From Sepiola atlantica (lineage: Eukaryota; Mollusca; Cephalopoda; Sepiida; Sepiolidae), in the NCBI GenBank assembly GCA_963556195.1, contig OY744523.1, positions 79,145,445 to 79,209,444 on the forward strand: 64,000 nucleotides of DNA. Direction: 5' to 3'. Below are positions 25,336 to 35,779 of the stretch, piece by piece. Under the pieces are notes generated by a model. The model saw only the letters and a program-made list of their open reading frames with translations. It did not search any database and was not told where the DNA came from. Both the position numbers and the translations under genes were made by a program. Position 1 is the stretch's first letter. Every line of letters starts with the position of its first letter.

Positions 25336-26055
25336 TATCCCAAAAGCACTTCTTCACAACAAGAAAGCGTAATTCTGTAGCAAGGTGAAACCCAAGACAA
25401 TCAGCGCTTTTCTGCAACTATTGTGCTCCTAGTTCAGTGTAGAATCATCTATCATACATCTTAATATTTTATGCTTTAGATTTCTATTAACACCCCAAGG
25501 GGAAGTCGTCCACACTTTGTCAGGTCTAGTTTTTTTTTTTATCTTGCCGGGTGACTAGCCACTCTCCTCACTCATCAAGCCTGTTGTAGAAACTGATTTA
25601 GTTACCAATTACACCTGATTATGTAGCCAGTAGCAGTGTGTAACATATCTTCATCTGCATGGAAAATATATGGGAAAAATGCACTCAACCGAAAAAGCAG
25701 TCAACAATTAAGTTGAATGCGTTGTGACACATTGCCATCGTTTAGCAACACCAATTTAATGACTTTATCTTTGGAAATTGCAGTTGAGCTTCATATTCAT
25801 ATCTATGTATGTCAGCAAGTAATCATGGAGTAGAAGTAAATGTGAGCGTTTATTTTTTCCTGCATCTTCGCAAAACACTTTGACAAAATAGTCTTGGTGA
25901 ATATGACATTGGTTAGAACTATGATGTCAGTGATAACAACTATGTTAGAGATATCTATGTCCTGGAGTGTGACATTAATCGGGGCTGTCTACGAAAACAA
26001 CATTTTATGTTCTAATAAGATCACAAACAATTAATTTTTGCATTCAATTTTGGGA
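25336..26055. other. No recognised feature
   Basis: Ordinary AT-rich DNA with no open frame above 60 codons and no clear repeat. Confidence 0.45.
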
Positions 26056-26057
26056 CA

Positions 26058-26059
<2 letters not shown>

Positions 26060-26094
<35 letters not shown>

Positions 26095-26154
26095 GAAACA
26101 ATAAAGATAAATATTGTATCTTTATCTTAGATGCTGTATATTTGTTTATATATT

Positions 26155-26224
<70 letters not shown>

Positions 26225-26322
26225 GTTAATCCAACAAAAGATATAAGAGGCAACTAATATCTTTTAATTAGTGAAACATCCGAATAAAGACTGAAGCTCA
26301 ATATACTGGATAGATACTATGC

Positions 26323-26388
<66 letters not shown>
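26060..26388 (+). repeat. Three TA microsatellites in 330 bp
   Basis: TA arrays occupy about 26060-26090, 26158-26221 and 26325-26388, separated by unique sequence of about 70 and 100 bp. The longest two are about 64 bp each. The close spacing would favour replication slippage and cruciform extrusion. Confidence 0.95.
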
Positions 26389-26391
<3 letters not shown>

Positions 26392-28000
26392 CTGTTATGT
26401 AATAGTTATATGATTGTTTTTGTGATTATAGAAATGACCACTTGCCAAATTTGAAGTGCTTGTCGAGCGGTCATTTACAAGTGGTAAAATGCGCATGTTC
26501 AAAGTTGTGGGTTTAGAGTTAGGGTTAGTAATTTATATGCATTTCAAAAGACAGTGGTGGATGTGAACAGACGAAAAAGAGATTCGTGTAGTTAGTAGTT
26601 TTGTTAATGTTGTCTGAACAAAAATTCCTTGCAAGTTTTAGACCGTCGTTGACACCTTATGGTGCCACAAAGGATTTTTAAGTGTTTTACAGTTTTACTA
26701 AATTGATTGCTCATTAATGTTTTTAATATTCTAAACTCTTAGTTATAAGAGTTGAAAAATGTGTTAAGTCGCTCTCCGCAGGAGCAAGCTTTAAAATTCA
26801 TACGGTGTGGCTTTTAAGCTCGTTTTTTTTTCTCTCATTTTATACTATGTGAAATTCCCATGTTTTCTAAGGTTCATAATATTGAAGTACTCTTGCTCTC
26901 GTTAATAACTGGAAGAAATATGACCCCCAAATGTTTCAAAGCAATCAAAAACATACTGAAATGGTATTTGTGAAAAATGGAGCTTACACAACTCAATTTA
27001 TGGGTTGAGAAAAATATTAATTTTCTTAGTTAATCTGAGGTCTTAAAATTATCAAAATTTGCTCCAATTTTGAGAACCAGCAATTTTTTTTTGTCTTTTA
27101 ACAATTCTTATGAAAAACAGAGGTTTAACATTTTCGTGCACACCCGGGAACTAATTAAAAGTTTCTAGAGGTTAGACCTCTCACCCCTCAATACTTGAAA
27201 TCAATCAAACACATTCTGCTATAGTCAAAACTTCGTAAAATGTTAATTTTGTGGAGATAGAAGGAGATCTAAAGAGTTTCAACATATTCTCCAGTTTTGA
27301 GAATTAACAGAATTTTTCTAACTAAAATAAGAATTTAAAAACTTCTATGCTCCTTATGATAAATAACATAAATATAAACCCTTACAATCATCTGCATTAA
27401 GAGGTGATAATACCAACACAAATTTAAGTTTCTATGTCTTGTAGACTAGAAGTAGTTACTGGAGATGCATAAATGTATAAGACATTATATTTGTAATATC
27501 CCAAGAAATGATTTTCATTCGTAAAACAAAAAAAAGCAAATATCTATCTCTATGTAAACTTGTGTTCTTTATAATAGATATGTGATTGGATAAGCAGTAT
27601 ATTATTCTTAAACAAAAAATTATATATTTTAAAAGTCTGCATCGGGTCTAAAAATATTTGGTTCAATGAATAAAGTTATTTTGTTTTTTCTTTAATTGTA
27701 AAAAAATAAAAGAATGAAGAACCCAGTTATTTTTCATCAGATGTAAGAATGTTACATATTATCAGTATTCTATTATATTTCACATATTTGTTCCTTAAAT
27801 TGGTAGTTTCTTCCAATGCAGAAGTCTAGTAATCACTAAAGTCTGAAAAGAATTAATGCCAAACTATAGTCTTTAGCAACTATCAGGAACTGATAGTTTG
27901 TTTATTTATTCTATTTAGATTCATTTCTCTACTTGCAAAACTAATGCTAATTTCAAATCTATTTAAACTTTCTTCAGAGTATTTTTGTAAATGATCGATA
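26389..28000. other. No recognised feature
   Basis: AT-rich non-coding DNA. A GAGTTAGGGTTAG motif occurs at about 26515. No open frame above 60 codons is present and I recognise no repeat family. Confidence 0.45.
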
Positions 28001-28099
28001 ATTATCCAACCATAAAGAGTTCTGGTGTTTCACTTAATTTTTGCGATGGGGGAAACGTAAACGTTTGTGACAATTTATACACACACAATATCTTCGAAG

Positions 28100-28900
28100 T
28101 TGCGTGGGTAAAATACCGAATTCTATATCTTGTACAATTGTACGAATATCAAGTTCCTGTGAGTGGCCGTTTCTGTTGAGAGACAGTCTACCAGCTTTAA
28201 CAATCTGTTCTACCCCCTCCTCCTCCGCCTCACTACTGCCTTTCTTCATCTCCTTTTTCTTCATCTTCTTATTTCCCAAGATTACTCTCCCTTTGAAAGA
28301 TTGGCCTTTTCTTTCATTTACTTGTTGGAGCTACTGTAGCACAAAGGGTCGCGTTTGAGAGGCTTTTTTGGTCTTGTCTGTTACTTTCTTGTTAGTTGTG
28401 ATCTTCCCTATGTTTTCAATGTTGAGACGGTATCCTTTTTCTTCACAGCAGCTGTACACGGGCTATGAAGAAGAATTCAGGATGAACTTAAGGTAAGTTT
28501 TACTTTTAAACATGTTTCATTTTGTTGACTCAGAACATAAAAAATGGTTCCGTTTGAAAGAAACTAGACGCGAAAGAAGAAACGTTTATAAAACGTGTGA
28601 ATGGACTTATTTCTTTTCGTTAATGTTTGGCTCTTAAAACTAAACGAAAACTCTCTTAAAGGCCCCCTTCCTGCCTCTTTTATTCATTAGAAATCACAAG
28701 AGAATCCCAATGCTCCCCAAACCACCCGTTGCGCTCGCGCGTCATTTCTTCTTCGCGTTCTTCCCTTTTCCTTCGAAACTTGGCTTGTCTGCTTAACAGA
28801 CCAACTTGGCACAGATGAATGGTGAGAAAACGAAAAGAGAAAACAAAAACTTCGGATAGGTTACAGGATGGAATGCTGCTTCGCTCCTATTTCTTATACT
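28100..28900 (+). other. CpG-richer segment with a consensus splice donor; possible host exon or promoter
   Basis: This stretch is richer in C, G and CpG than its surroundings (for example cgttgcgctcgcgcgtcattt near 28727). At about 28485-28500 the sequence gatgaacttaaggtaagttt contains AAGGTAAGT, a strong match to the metazoan 5' splice-site consensus, preceded by a short ATG-containing frame. No conserved protein is recognisable, so this may be an untranslated first exon and promoter of a host gene or a chance match. It is the only place in the window where I would look for host transcription. Confidence 0.25.
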
Positions 28901-29384
28901 ACCCGACGACCATATTATTTTCTTTGCTGTTATTATTCAAATTCTTTGTCCTTACGGTCTATTCTGTGTTTACAAAATTAAAATAGTTTCAATTTTTCAG
29001 TACTTTCAACTGGAATTGTAACTGAACATATATTTTGACATCAAACAAAATATAACAAAAAATGTATTTGTGTAGGTCCCCACGATTAGTTCGTCTTTTA
29101 CTGTTTTTAGTCTGGTTTACTGAGAATATTTGTGAAAGTAATTGCAGTCCAAAGATGGCATTAACTAGATTTCACAGCTTGTTTACTTTTTCCGCCTTTT
29201 TTTGTTCAATCCTGCTGTATTTTTAATGACAATTTTATTTGAATGCAGCAAAACATTATCATAATTCTTAAAAACAAAAGCAAATATTATGTAAATCTGA
29301 TATTTATATTTCATTCAAGTAAATTGTGTTTTTTAATGGTTAGCTTTTTATAAATTATAAACAATTCGATAGAAAAGCAAACAA
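28901..29384. other. No recognised feature
   Basis: AT-rich DNA leading into the foldback cluster. No reading frame or repeat recognised. Confidence 0.4.
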
Positions 29385-29475
29385 ACTTTATTAAAAAAAA
29401 AAGTGTAGGAAAATCAAAGGTATTATTCCTCTAAGACTTTTTTCTTTTTGATTTTTTTTTTTTATAAAGTTTAAT
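29385..29475. repeat. Short A/T-tract hairpin
   Basis: aactttattaaaaaaaaaa with aaatcaaagg (29387-29420) is mirrored by tttgattttttt...ataaagtt (29448-29472), forming a hairpin of about 25 bp with a loop of about 28 bp. Confidence 0.55.
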
Positions 29476-29633
29476 AATCACAATGTTTGTTTGAGATTCA
29501 ACAAATTTATTAACTGGGGTAAACGTTACTATTGGCGATATCATATATTTTTAATGAAATGCAGTTGGGAAATTAGTTAAAAACAATTTATTTTTGTTTA
29601 CCTACGAATTTGTGACCTATTTGCGTTAAAAAG

Positions 29634-30079
29634 TTGGTACTTATTTTTATTGAGACTCGAGTGAAATATGGCTATTATTAAAAAAAAGTAATAGGAAAAC
29701 TTGTGGATATACTTACTTATTAGTGAAAAATATTAGTGTACACCTAAAATTACGGAAAATATCGAGTAGAATTTTAATTAAAAAAATAGCACGGTCCATA
29801 AACTACAGAAGTACCAAAAATAAAATGAATTTACCCCGAACGACATTAGATTATCTCCCTTCTTCTAATATAAAGCTGTCACGCGGTCTTGTCGTTCGGA
29901 GTTCGTTGACTCCGAATAATAAACTAACTTTATTTTTTATTAAAATTCTACTCGCTTATTTTCAGTATTTTTTTTGTAATAATATTTTCACTGATAAGTA
30001 AGAATATTCATAAGTTTTCCTGTTATTTTATTTTTAACTGCCATATTTCACTTAAGTCTCAATAAAAATAAGCACCAAC
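29634..30079. mobile_element. Foldback (TIR) element A, 446 bp
   Basis: The left arm starts ttggtacttatttttattga and the right end, reverse-complemented, starts ttggtgcttatttttattga. Similarity continues through gtgaaatatggc, ggaaaactt, acttattagtgaaaa and cgagtagaattttaat, so arms of about 160 bp each (29634-29795 and 29928-30079) pair with scattered mismatches around a centre of about 130 bp. No transposase is encoded. The structure is that of a non-autonomous foldback or MITE-type DNA element. A LINE fragment begins about 45 bp after it. Confidence 0.8.
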
Positions 30080-30124
30080 AAGTTTAATAGTTAATTAGTT
30101 ATAAGCATTTTAAGTTCCGTAATT

Positions 30125-30535
30125 ATTGGTCCCAAAAAAGAGTCGCTAATCTAATAGGTCCCTCACTACCCACTAAGCTCCAGCCCCTGTCCCATTGCCG
30201 CAATGTTGCATTTTTGTGTTTGTTTTACAAATACTTCAATGGAATATGCTCCGATGAATTTGCTGCTCTGGTGCTCCCACGACATAAATACACTCGACCA
30301 ATTCAACAATCAGCTAAATCCCATCCATTTACTGTGGAGGTCCCTAGATGCCGGAGAGCCTTCTACCCCAATAGCTTTTTTCCTGTTGGTATTTGGAACT
30401 CCCTTCTTGCTTCCTGTTTCCCGGATGTACCGACATGCAGAAATTTAAAACTAAAGTGAACACTGTTCACATTAGTTTTAAATGCCTGTTCACTGAACAG
30501 GCATCTCGCTGCACAGCTCCCTATTTAGGATGACC
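30125..30535 (+). pseudogene. LINE 3'-end fragment, same family as at 46-51 kb
   Basis: Plus-strand frames read LIGPSLPTKLQPLSH, FLCLFYKYFNGICSDEF, LVLPRHKYTRPIQQS and FFPVGIWNSL. These match, nearly residue for residue, the C-terminal part of the minus-strand LINE at 45950-46741, and the DNA match runs through the 3' untranslated end (gacatgcagaaatttaaaac...catctcgctgc). It is a 5'-truncated copy inserted in the opposite orientation. One frameshift lies near 30230. Two abutting palindromes (30444-30504) interrupt the 3' end and are absent from both other copies. Confidence 0.85.
30444..30504. repeat. Two abutting palindromes within the LINE 3' end
   Basis: First: 19-bp arms (30444-30462 and 30464-30482) with one mismatch and a 1-nt spacer. 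Second: atgcctgttca/tgaacaggcat (30482-30492 and 30494-30504) with a 1-nt spacer. The matching positions in the copies at about 45970-46005 and 49485-49520 read straight through without them. Confidence 0.9.
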
Positions 30536-31354
30536 CCCAAAACTTTCACCCTATTCTCAGTATCCCCTTACGTCTACAGTGGCAACTTATCTTGTTTGAG
30601 GTGAACCAAATTAAAGAAAAAAACAATAAGGGGCCAGACATCTTGTTTACTGACACCGAACTTCTTATTACTTTACTCAATAAAAAATGACGGGAATTAA
30701 AATGCTTCTAACTTCTATTAAATATATGTTTTTGGTGTTTTCTTAGAATAGGACCCACGCTAAAATCGACTTGGTGTCGGTACTTTCCCGATGTGTACGA
30801 AGAGGTTGGCCAATCAAATAGCGAGAAAATAAATAGACGACATGTCAACATTTCAACTGATTGAAACGAATAAGCACTCAGCAGACGACATTTCAAGCGA
30901 TTAAAACGCGATTGCACTGCAAATAATTTTCGCGGGCTATCACTGGTTGTTGCGTCTCCCGAAGAAGAAAAACTGATCGCAAAAGAAAAAAAAAATGCTC
31001 AGGCAAAAAAACAAAAAAAAACTTTAATGTCTAACCCTAACGAAACCAAAAATAATGTTGAGTAAAAAAAAATTCCACTTAAAAAAATATAATTTATAAC
31101 CTGTTTATTATTTTTATTTCTTCGTTAAAAAAAAAAATTCGGGTATTTTTAACAATAGCCCAACAACGAAAACGCTGAAAAAACAAATATACAACAAATA
31201 AAAGTTACCGTAGCCGATAAAACTGAATTTCCAAGTTAACTGTGACAATTATTAATGATTATAATCCGTTAAAAGTGCTATTTTCTATAAGTTAATAGTT
31301 TTAGCGTAAGTGAAGTGAAAAAAAAAATAGTAATGGCCGCTTCGATAGAAAACA

Positions 31355-31394
31355 CCGAATCCAGAACGAGACTTCAGCCTCGTTCTGGATTCGG
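31355..31394. repeat. Palindrome, 16-bp arms, 8-nt loop
   Basis: ccgaatccagaacgag (31355-31370) is followed by acttcagc and its perfect reverse complement (31379-31394). It lies directly against the left arm of the inner TIR pair. Confidence 0.95.
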
Positions 31395-31398
31395 TTGG

Positions 31399-31864
31399 TT
31401 TTTTACTGGGACTCATAGTCAAAGCGCAATTTTTGCATTTTTTAGCCAAGCAGAAGAACAAAACAAAACTACATTTTAAGCAAAAGGAATAAAATAATTT
31501 TCTTTTTATTTACATGTCATTGTGCTTTTATTTACATATTATTTTCATTCGTCACACCGTAATGTTTTTTTTCCTGTTTCTTTAAAAAATTCCTAACCCT
31601 AACCTAAACCCAGCCCTAACCCTTAACCCTAACCCTAACCCAGCCCTAACCTAAACCCAGCCCTAACCCAAACCCTAACCCAGCCCTAACCCAAACCCAG
31701 CCCTAACCCAAACCCAGCCCTAACCCCCAATGACGTAACGACATGCGCGCTCATTCGGTGATCAAAATGATCGTTAAAATGTTCGTTTCATAAAATTAAA
31801 TTTCAAAAATGCACCCCCCCCCCAAAAAAAAAACGCCGCTTTGATTATGAGTCCCGGTAAAAAA
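31399..31864. mobile_element. Inner TIR element C, 466 bp, enclosing telomeric repeats
   Basis: ttttttactgggactcatag plus tcaaagcg (31399-31426) is the reverse complement of 31837-31864 with two mismatches in 28 bp. The enclosed sequence has a degenerate CCCTAA-type array and a poly-C/poly-A boundary. No coding frame. Confidence 0.65.
31596..31730 (+). repeat. Interstitial telomere-like island (CCCTAA variants)
   Basis: CCCTAACC units alternate with variants such as cctaaacccagc and ccctaacccaaa across about 130 bp. The regular cagccctaaccc interleaving suggests local tandem amplification of a mixed unit, not a fresh telomere addition. Confidence 0.85.
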
Positions 31865-32352
31865 AACACACACACACGTGACACCGATAACAAAAACTAA
31901 TGACGCCATTTTGTTTTTTAAATAAATGACATAAATTTTTTTTTTTTTTTTCATGTCTAATAAAAACCCATTTACCATACGTAAACGTACAAACAAATGG
32001 AATAGATAACTAGGAAAATCTCCGGTCTCTACGTACGTTGCATTTATTTGTTGCATATTCATTTTTTTGACTACGTTCTACAACTTTTTTTCAACCCGAC
32101 TCGCGAGCTGTAGGGCTATTGTAAAACATTCCCAAAAATTCTTTCATATAATTTGACTAAATGTATCATTTGATTTTTTTTTTTTCTTTTTTTTTTTGAC
32201 GCAGGTAAGTCAACCGACTTGGCGTCGGTCCGGAAAGTACAGACGCCAAGTCGATTTTAGCGTGGGTCCTAATCTAAGAAAGCACCATTTTTTTTGTTTT
32301 TTTTTTAACGCAAATAAGTAAAAAAAAAAAAAAAATGAGTAAGTAAACCTAA

Positions 32353-32862
32353 ACTAAAATAGGTGCTGATATCGATCCTGAACCAGTTTTCGTGAGGTTC
32401 GACTCGGAAGCGTTCGGCTGTCCTACGCAAACGCCCGAGAGTTGACGAGCCGATTTGTACCAGACGACAATTTTGATACGGTGCTGCGTCCTATGATAAT
32501 AATGTTTTGCTTGTTTTTTTTTGTTAGGGTTAAAAATATTTATTTGATAACAGTAATTTCGCTCTCTTTTGCTTGTTTTATTTTAAAAATTTCTTGCAAC
32601 TATAACTAAAAATTATAGGACGCAGCAACGTATCAAAATAAAAAATAAAAATTATTTGATAACAGTAACTTCGCTATGTTTTGTGTTTTCTGTTGTTTCT
32701 TTTAGAAAATTTCTTAAAAATATAACTTACAATCATAGGACGCAGCATCGCATCAAAATTGTCGTCTGGTACCATTCGGCTCGTCAACACTCGGGCGTTT
32801 TTGATAGGACAGTCGAACCTCACGAAAATTGGTTCAGGATCGATATCAGTACCCTAAAATAA
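32353..32862. mobile_element. Foldback element D, 510 bp
   Basis: The left arm 32353-32497 (atatcgatcctgaaccagtt, cgtgaggttcgactcgg, cgcccgagagttgacgagcc, ccagacgacaattttgat) pairs with the right arm 32731-32862 over about 135 bp, the left carrying a small insertion. The centre holds a direct duplication of about 110 bp (atttgataacagtaa...taggacgcagca at 32540-32640 and 32653-32755). An internal 68-codon frame (32656-32862) is part of the arm and not a gene. Confidence 0.8.
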
Positions 32863-32989
32863 ATTGTTTTTGACTAATTTCTTTCCCAACCGCATTTCCT
32901 TTAAAATGATTTGTCTCCTCCAATAGTAACGTTTACCTTAACTGGAATCGAGAGAAAAACACTAGTGAGATTTTTTATTTACCTCCTCT

Positions 32990-33090
32990 CCAGGTGGTTA
33001 GACACAAGTGTCGGTTTTGATGAAAGTGGAACGAACTGGATTTGAACCCGGCACACCCAGCTCCTCAGTCTGCGTTGCTGTTCTACATTC
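32990..33090 (-). repeat. tRNA B-box-like segment, possible SINE fragment
   Basis: On the minus strand gccgggttcaaatccagttcg contains GGTTCAAATCC, a good match to the tRNA T-arm/B box (GGTTCGANNCC), with gagctgggtgtg upstream. A matching A box and a cloverleaf are not clear, so this is at most a tRNA-derived SINE scrap. Confidence 0.3.
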
Positions 33091-33838
33091 AAAATATACG
33101 TTATTCGGAACGCAACTCGAGACCTGCTACACGATTACCCCCCCCCCCTTTTTTTAAGCAATCTTATCCACACTCCAATATAATAAGCCACGTGTATGTC
33201 TGGAAATTGTTAACAATATATAAATCTGCACCTTGCTGAACAGAAGGTAATTCGTCAAAAACTGCACTTTATGGGGAGCCATCAAACTCCACATTTAAGG
33301 GGCTCAATTGTTTTCCTATTGATTTACTCATTACAAGATAAATAACAGTAAGTATCAAAGATGTGTCCCTTTACACGCCACATAACATCAACTATTTTTG
33401 CCGACTGTAATGGAGGTCGACCTTTGCCATGCTTAATTGTGAAGACAACAATATTCAAATCCAAACCTAAAGAAAATTCTTCAAATATTAATGGTAACAG
33501 AAAATCATTTAATAAAATCAATATGAACTGATTTTCTATGAATGCCGCATTTTGTATTGACGAATTACATTTTCAAAACATCATAGAATGCTTACAATAG
33601 ATTTTGCCAAATTCCCCAATTAACCTAAATGAAAAAAAGTAAAAAAACAAAAACAACCCTATTCTGTGCAAAGAAGAAAACAACACACTTTGCGTTAAAT
33701 AACTTGAAGCAAAAAAATCCCTTTTTATAGCCAAATAACCAAAAACCAACAAAAATGGAAACAAAATAAAACAATACACTTAAACACAAGAAATAATCAA
33801 CACTTTTTTCGTTAAATAAATTCTCGTCGATGGTCTAC

Positions 33839-34388
33839 AATAGTTAACAGAAAAGGAGGTGGATAAATAAGCAACAAATAAATATTACCAAAGACCAGAA
33901 AATTTACTTTTCTACCTCCCTGGATAAGTTTTTTTTTGTGTTTTAAATTATTTTGAAGCGTTTTTTTTTATTTTTTTAGTTCAATCAAAAAGTACGATCA
34001 AATATGTTATTATTACGTTAGAACGAAAAAAAATGGCTGACTGAGGCCTCCATGTGAAGCCTCGATATTCGCTCAAATATCGAAAATTAAACAAAAATAC
34101 AGGTAATAAGAATATACAGGTCGGTTGAAAATTAAATTTTCGCGCGATTGATGAGTTATTAGCTGTATTTTTGTTTAATTTTGAGCTTTTATCGAGGCTT
34201 CACATGGAAGCCTTTCCTTTCTAACGTAACATACCTTTTGAGTGAATAAAAAAACCGCATTAAAATAATTTAAAACACAAAAAGCTTGTCCATGTAGATA
34301 GAAAATAACTTTTCTAGCCTTTGGTAATATTTATTTGTTGCCTATTTGTTTTGTTTTTTGTTTTTTTATTACCTTTTTTCTGTAAACT
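33839..34388. mobile_element. Foldback element E, 550 bp, almost all arm
   Basis: From the left, agttaacagaaaaggaggt, aacaaataaatattaccaaa, ttttaaattattttgaagcg, acgttagaacg, catgtgaagcctcgata and aattaaacaaaaatacaggt recur in reverse order and complement on the right (34152-34388). Arms of roughly 240-270 bp leave a loop of only about 40 bp near 34112-34151. There is no coding capacity. A diverged copy of its left end appears near 44645-44715 (gttaacagaaaaac..., aacaaataacttttaccaa). Confidence 0.8.
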
Positions 34389-34544
34389 AGAACTATCTAT
34401 AAAATTCCATATATTCCAAAACATTCAATACTTTAATGAGGATTTTTAAGCCAGAAATGATTTTCTATTCGTCGATTCAACAGTTCCTTTCACATTTCGA
34501 AAGGTCGCGAATTTTCTTGTTTAACTATTAACAAAAAGGGTACT

Positions 34545-34800
34545 CTTACAGATGATGCACCATGTTTCCGTGATTTCGCGTCGTTAACGTTCGGAAAGGT
34601 CTCGGCAGCGCCCGAGAGTTGACGAAACTATTGACCAATCAGGTTGCAGCAGGCATTAATCAATCAATCAGGCTACAGCAAGCAGCCGATAACTTTTGGA
34701 ATAAATTAATCGCGTTCAATAAAAAATAAATAAATAATTTCTATAATCTCTGTGAGCTCGTTGAATCTCCCGAAGGACTAATAAGAAAAAAAACATTTGC
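34545..34800. repeat. Sequence related to the foldback elements
   Basis: It contains gcgcccgagagttgacgaa, shared with element D's arm (cgcccgagagttgacgagcc), plus ccaatcag and ctcccgaag motifs also found at 30800-30965 inside element B. It seems to be a partial or hybrid copy with only one end. Confidence 0.45.
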
Positions 34801-35445
34801 TTATATAAAAAAAGAAATTGCTTAAAAACAGTTGTTTCAGTTAAGAAAAAAATGTAAAATAAAAAAAAAATGCCATCGCCTGTACTGACTATAGTTCTTA
34901 AAAGTGTATTTTCTTAATTTTTAAATGTAGTTTTCGTTTAACTTTTGATTGTGTTTGAAAGATAAAAGCATTAAGTTAATATCTAATAGGAAACAAATGT
35001 ATATTTACGTGTGAGAGAAAAAAATTAGAATTAAATATGCTATCAAAACGACGAAAAAAAACCCCGAAAAATCAGTTAAAACTGCAGATTCAATAAAACA
35101 TGTTTAAAATTCGCTGGAAAGGTAAATATCCGTTTTCTGGAACTGTTTCAAAGATAATTATTAAATTAAAGTCTTAAGAGAGGGAATTGCAAAAGAATTT
35201 ACCTCTTTTTTTTTCTTAATTATCCCCCCCCCCCCCCCAAATAAAAAGTGAAAGTTAGGTTCCGGATACCTTTTCGCTGTGTTGTAATTGTAAACAAAAA
35301 ATATGGCTACAAAATCTTAAAGTATGGAAGACTCAAACTGCCGTAATAGTTATTTTTTTTTTAAATTACGTTACGAACTGCGTCAATTTTATTAATTATT
35401 TTTACATGATAATTGATTAAAATCTTGAACAATTACATTACTCGA

Positions 35446-35549
35446 TTTATTCTTTAAGAATTGTAATTTTTAATTACATTAATTCTTAAAGAATAAATTA
35501 CTAATGTATTGTTACGACACATGTAAGAATTCCTTACATGTGTCGTAAC
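35446..35549. repeat. Two abutting palindromes
   Basis: tttattctttaagaatt (about 35446) pairs with aattcttaaagaataaa (to about 35498). Directly after, gttacgacacatgtaag (35511-35527) pairs perfectly with 35533-35549 across a 5-nt spacer aattc. Confidence 0.85.
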
Positions 35550-35667
35550 GATGAATTACATTAATTCTTTTAAAATAAAGCTGGAAGAGTATTTTTTTTT
35601 TAATTTTAAGTGTGAAAAGTAAATTAAAATCAATGACTACACTGACAATATTCATTGAAAAAAAAAG

Positions 35668-35770
35668 TTTAAACATTAACAATTATTTATTAATAAATAA
35701 ATACGATTCATTTTTAAAGAAAATGTCATATTTGATTTCTATTTATTTATTAATAATTGTTTAAAACTTT
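35668..35770. repeat. AT-rich inverted repeat
   Basis: agtttaaacattaacaatta with ttaataaataaata (35668-35702) is mirrored by tatttatttattaataattg and tttaaaact (35740-35770). Confidence 0.75.
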
Positions 35771-35779
35771 TTACATACT

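Larger units (their letters stand above)
30731..32289. mobile_element. TIR element B, about 1.56 kb, nested contents
   Basis: The left arm 30731-30786 (tttggtgttttcttagaata, ggacccacgctaaaatcgac, ttggtgtcggtacttt) matches the reverse complement of 32234-32289 with about six differences in 56 bp. The right end carries a further hairpin (cgacttggcgtcggt at 32214-32228 against acagacgccaagtcg just downstream). No transposase frame is visible. The interior holds a second TIR pair (31399-31426/31837-31864), a palindrome (31355-31394) and a telomere-like repeat island (31596-31730). It is best read as a non-autonomous DNA element with later insertions, or a composite. Confidence 0.7.

Noticed and set aside
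32990..33090. A tRNA gene on the minus strand
   Set aside because: A B-box-like motif is present, but the A box, acceptor stem and anticodon arm cannot be assembled.
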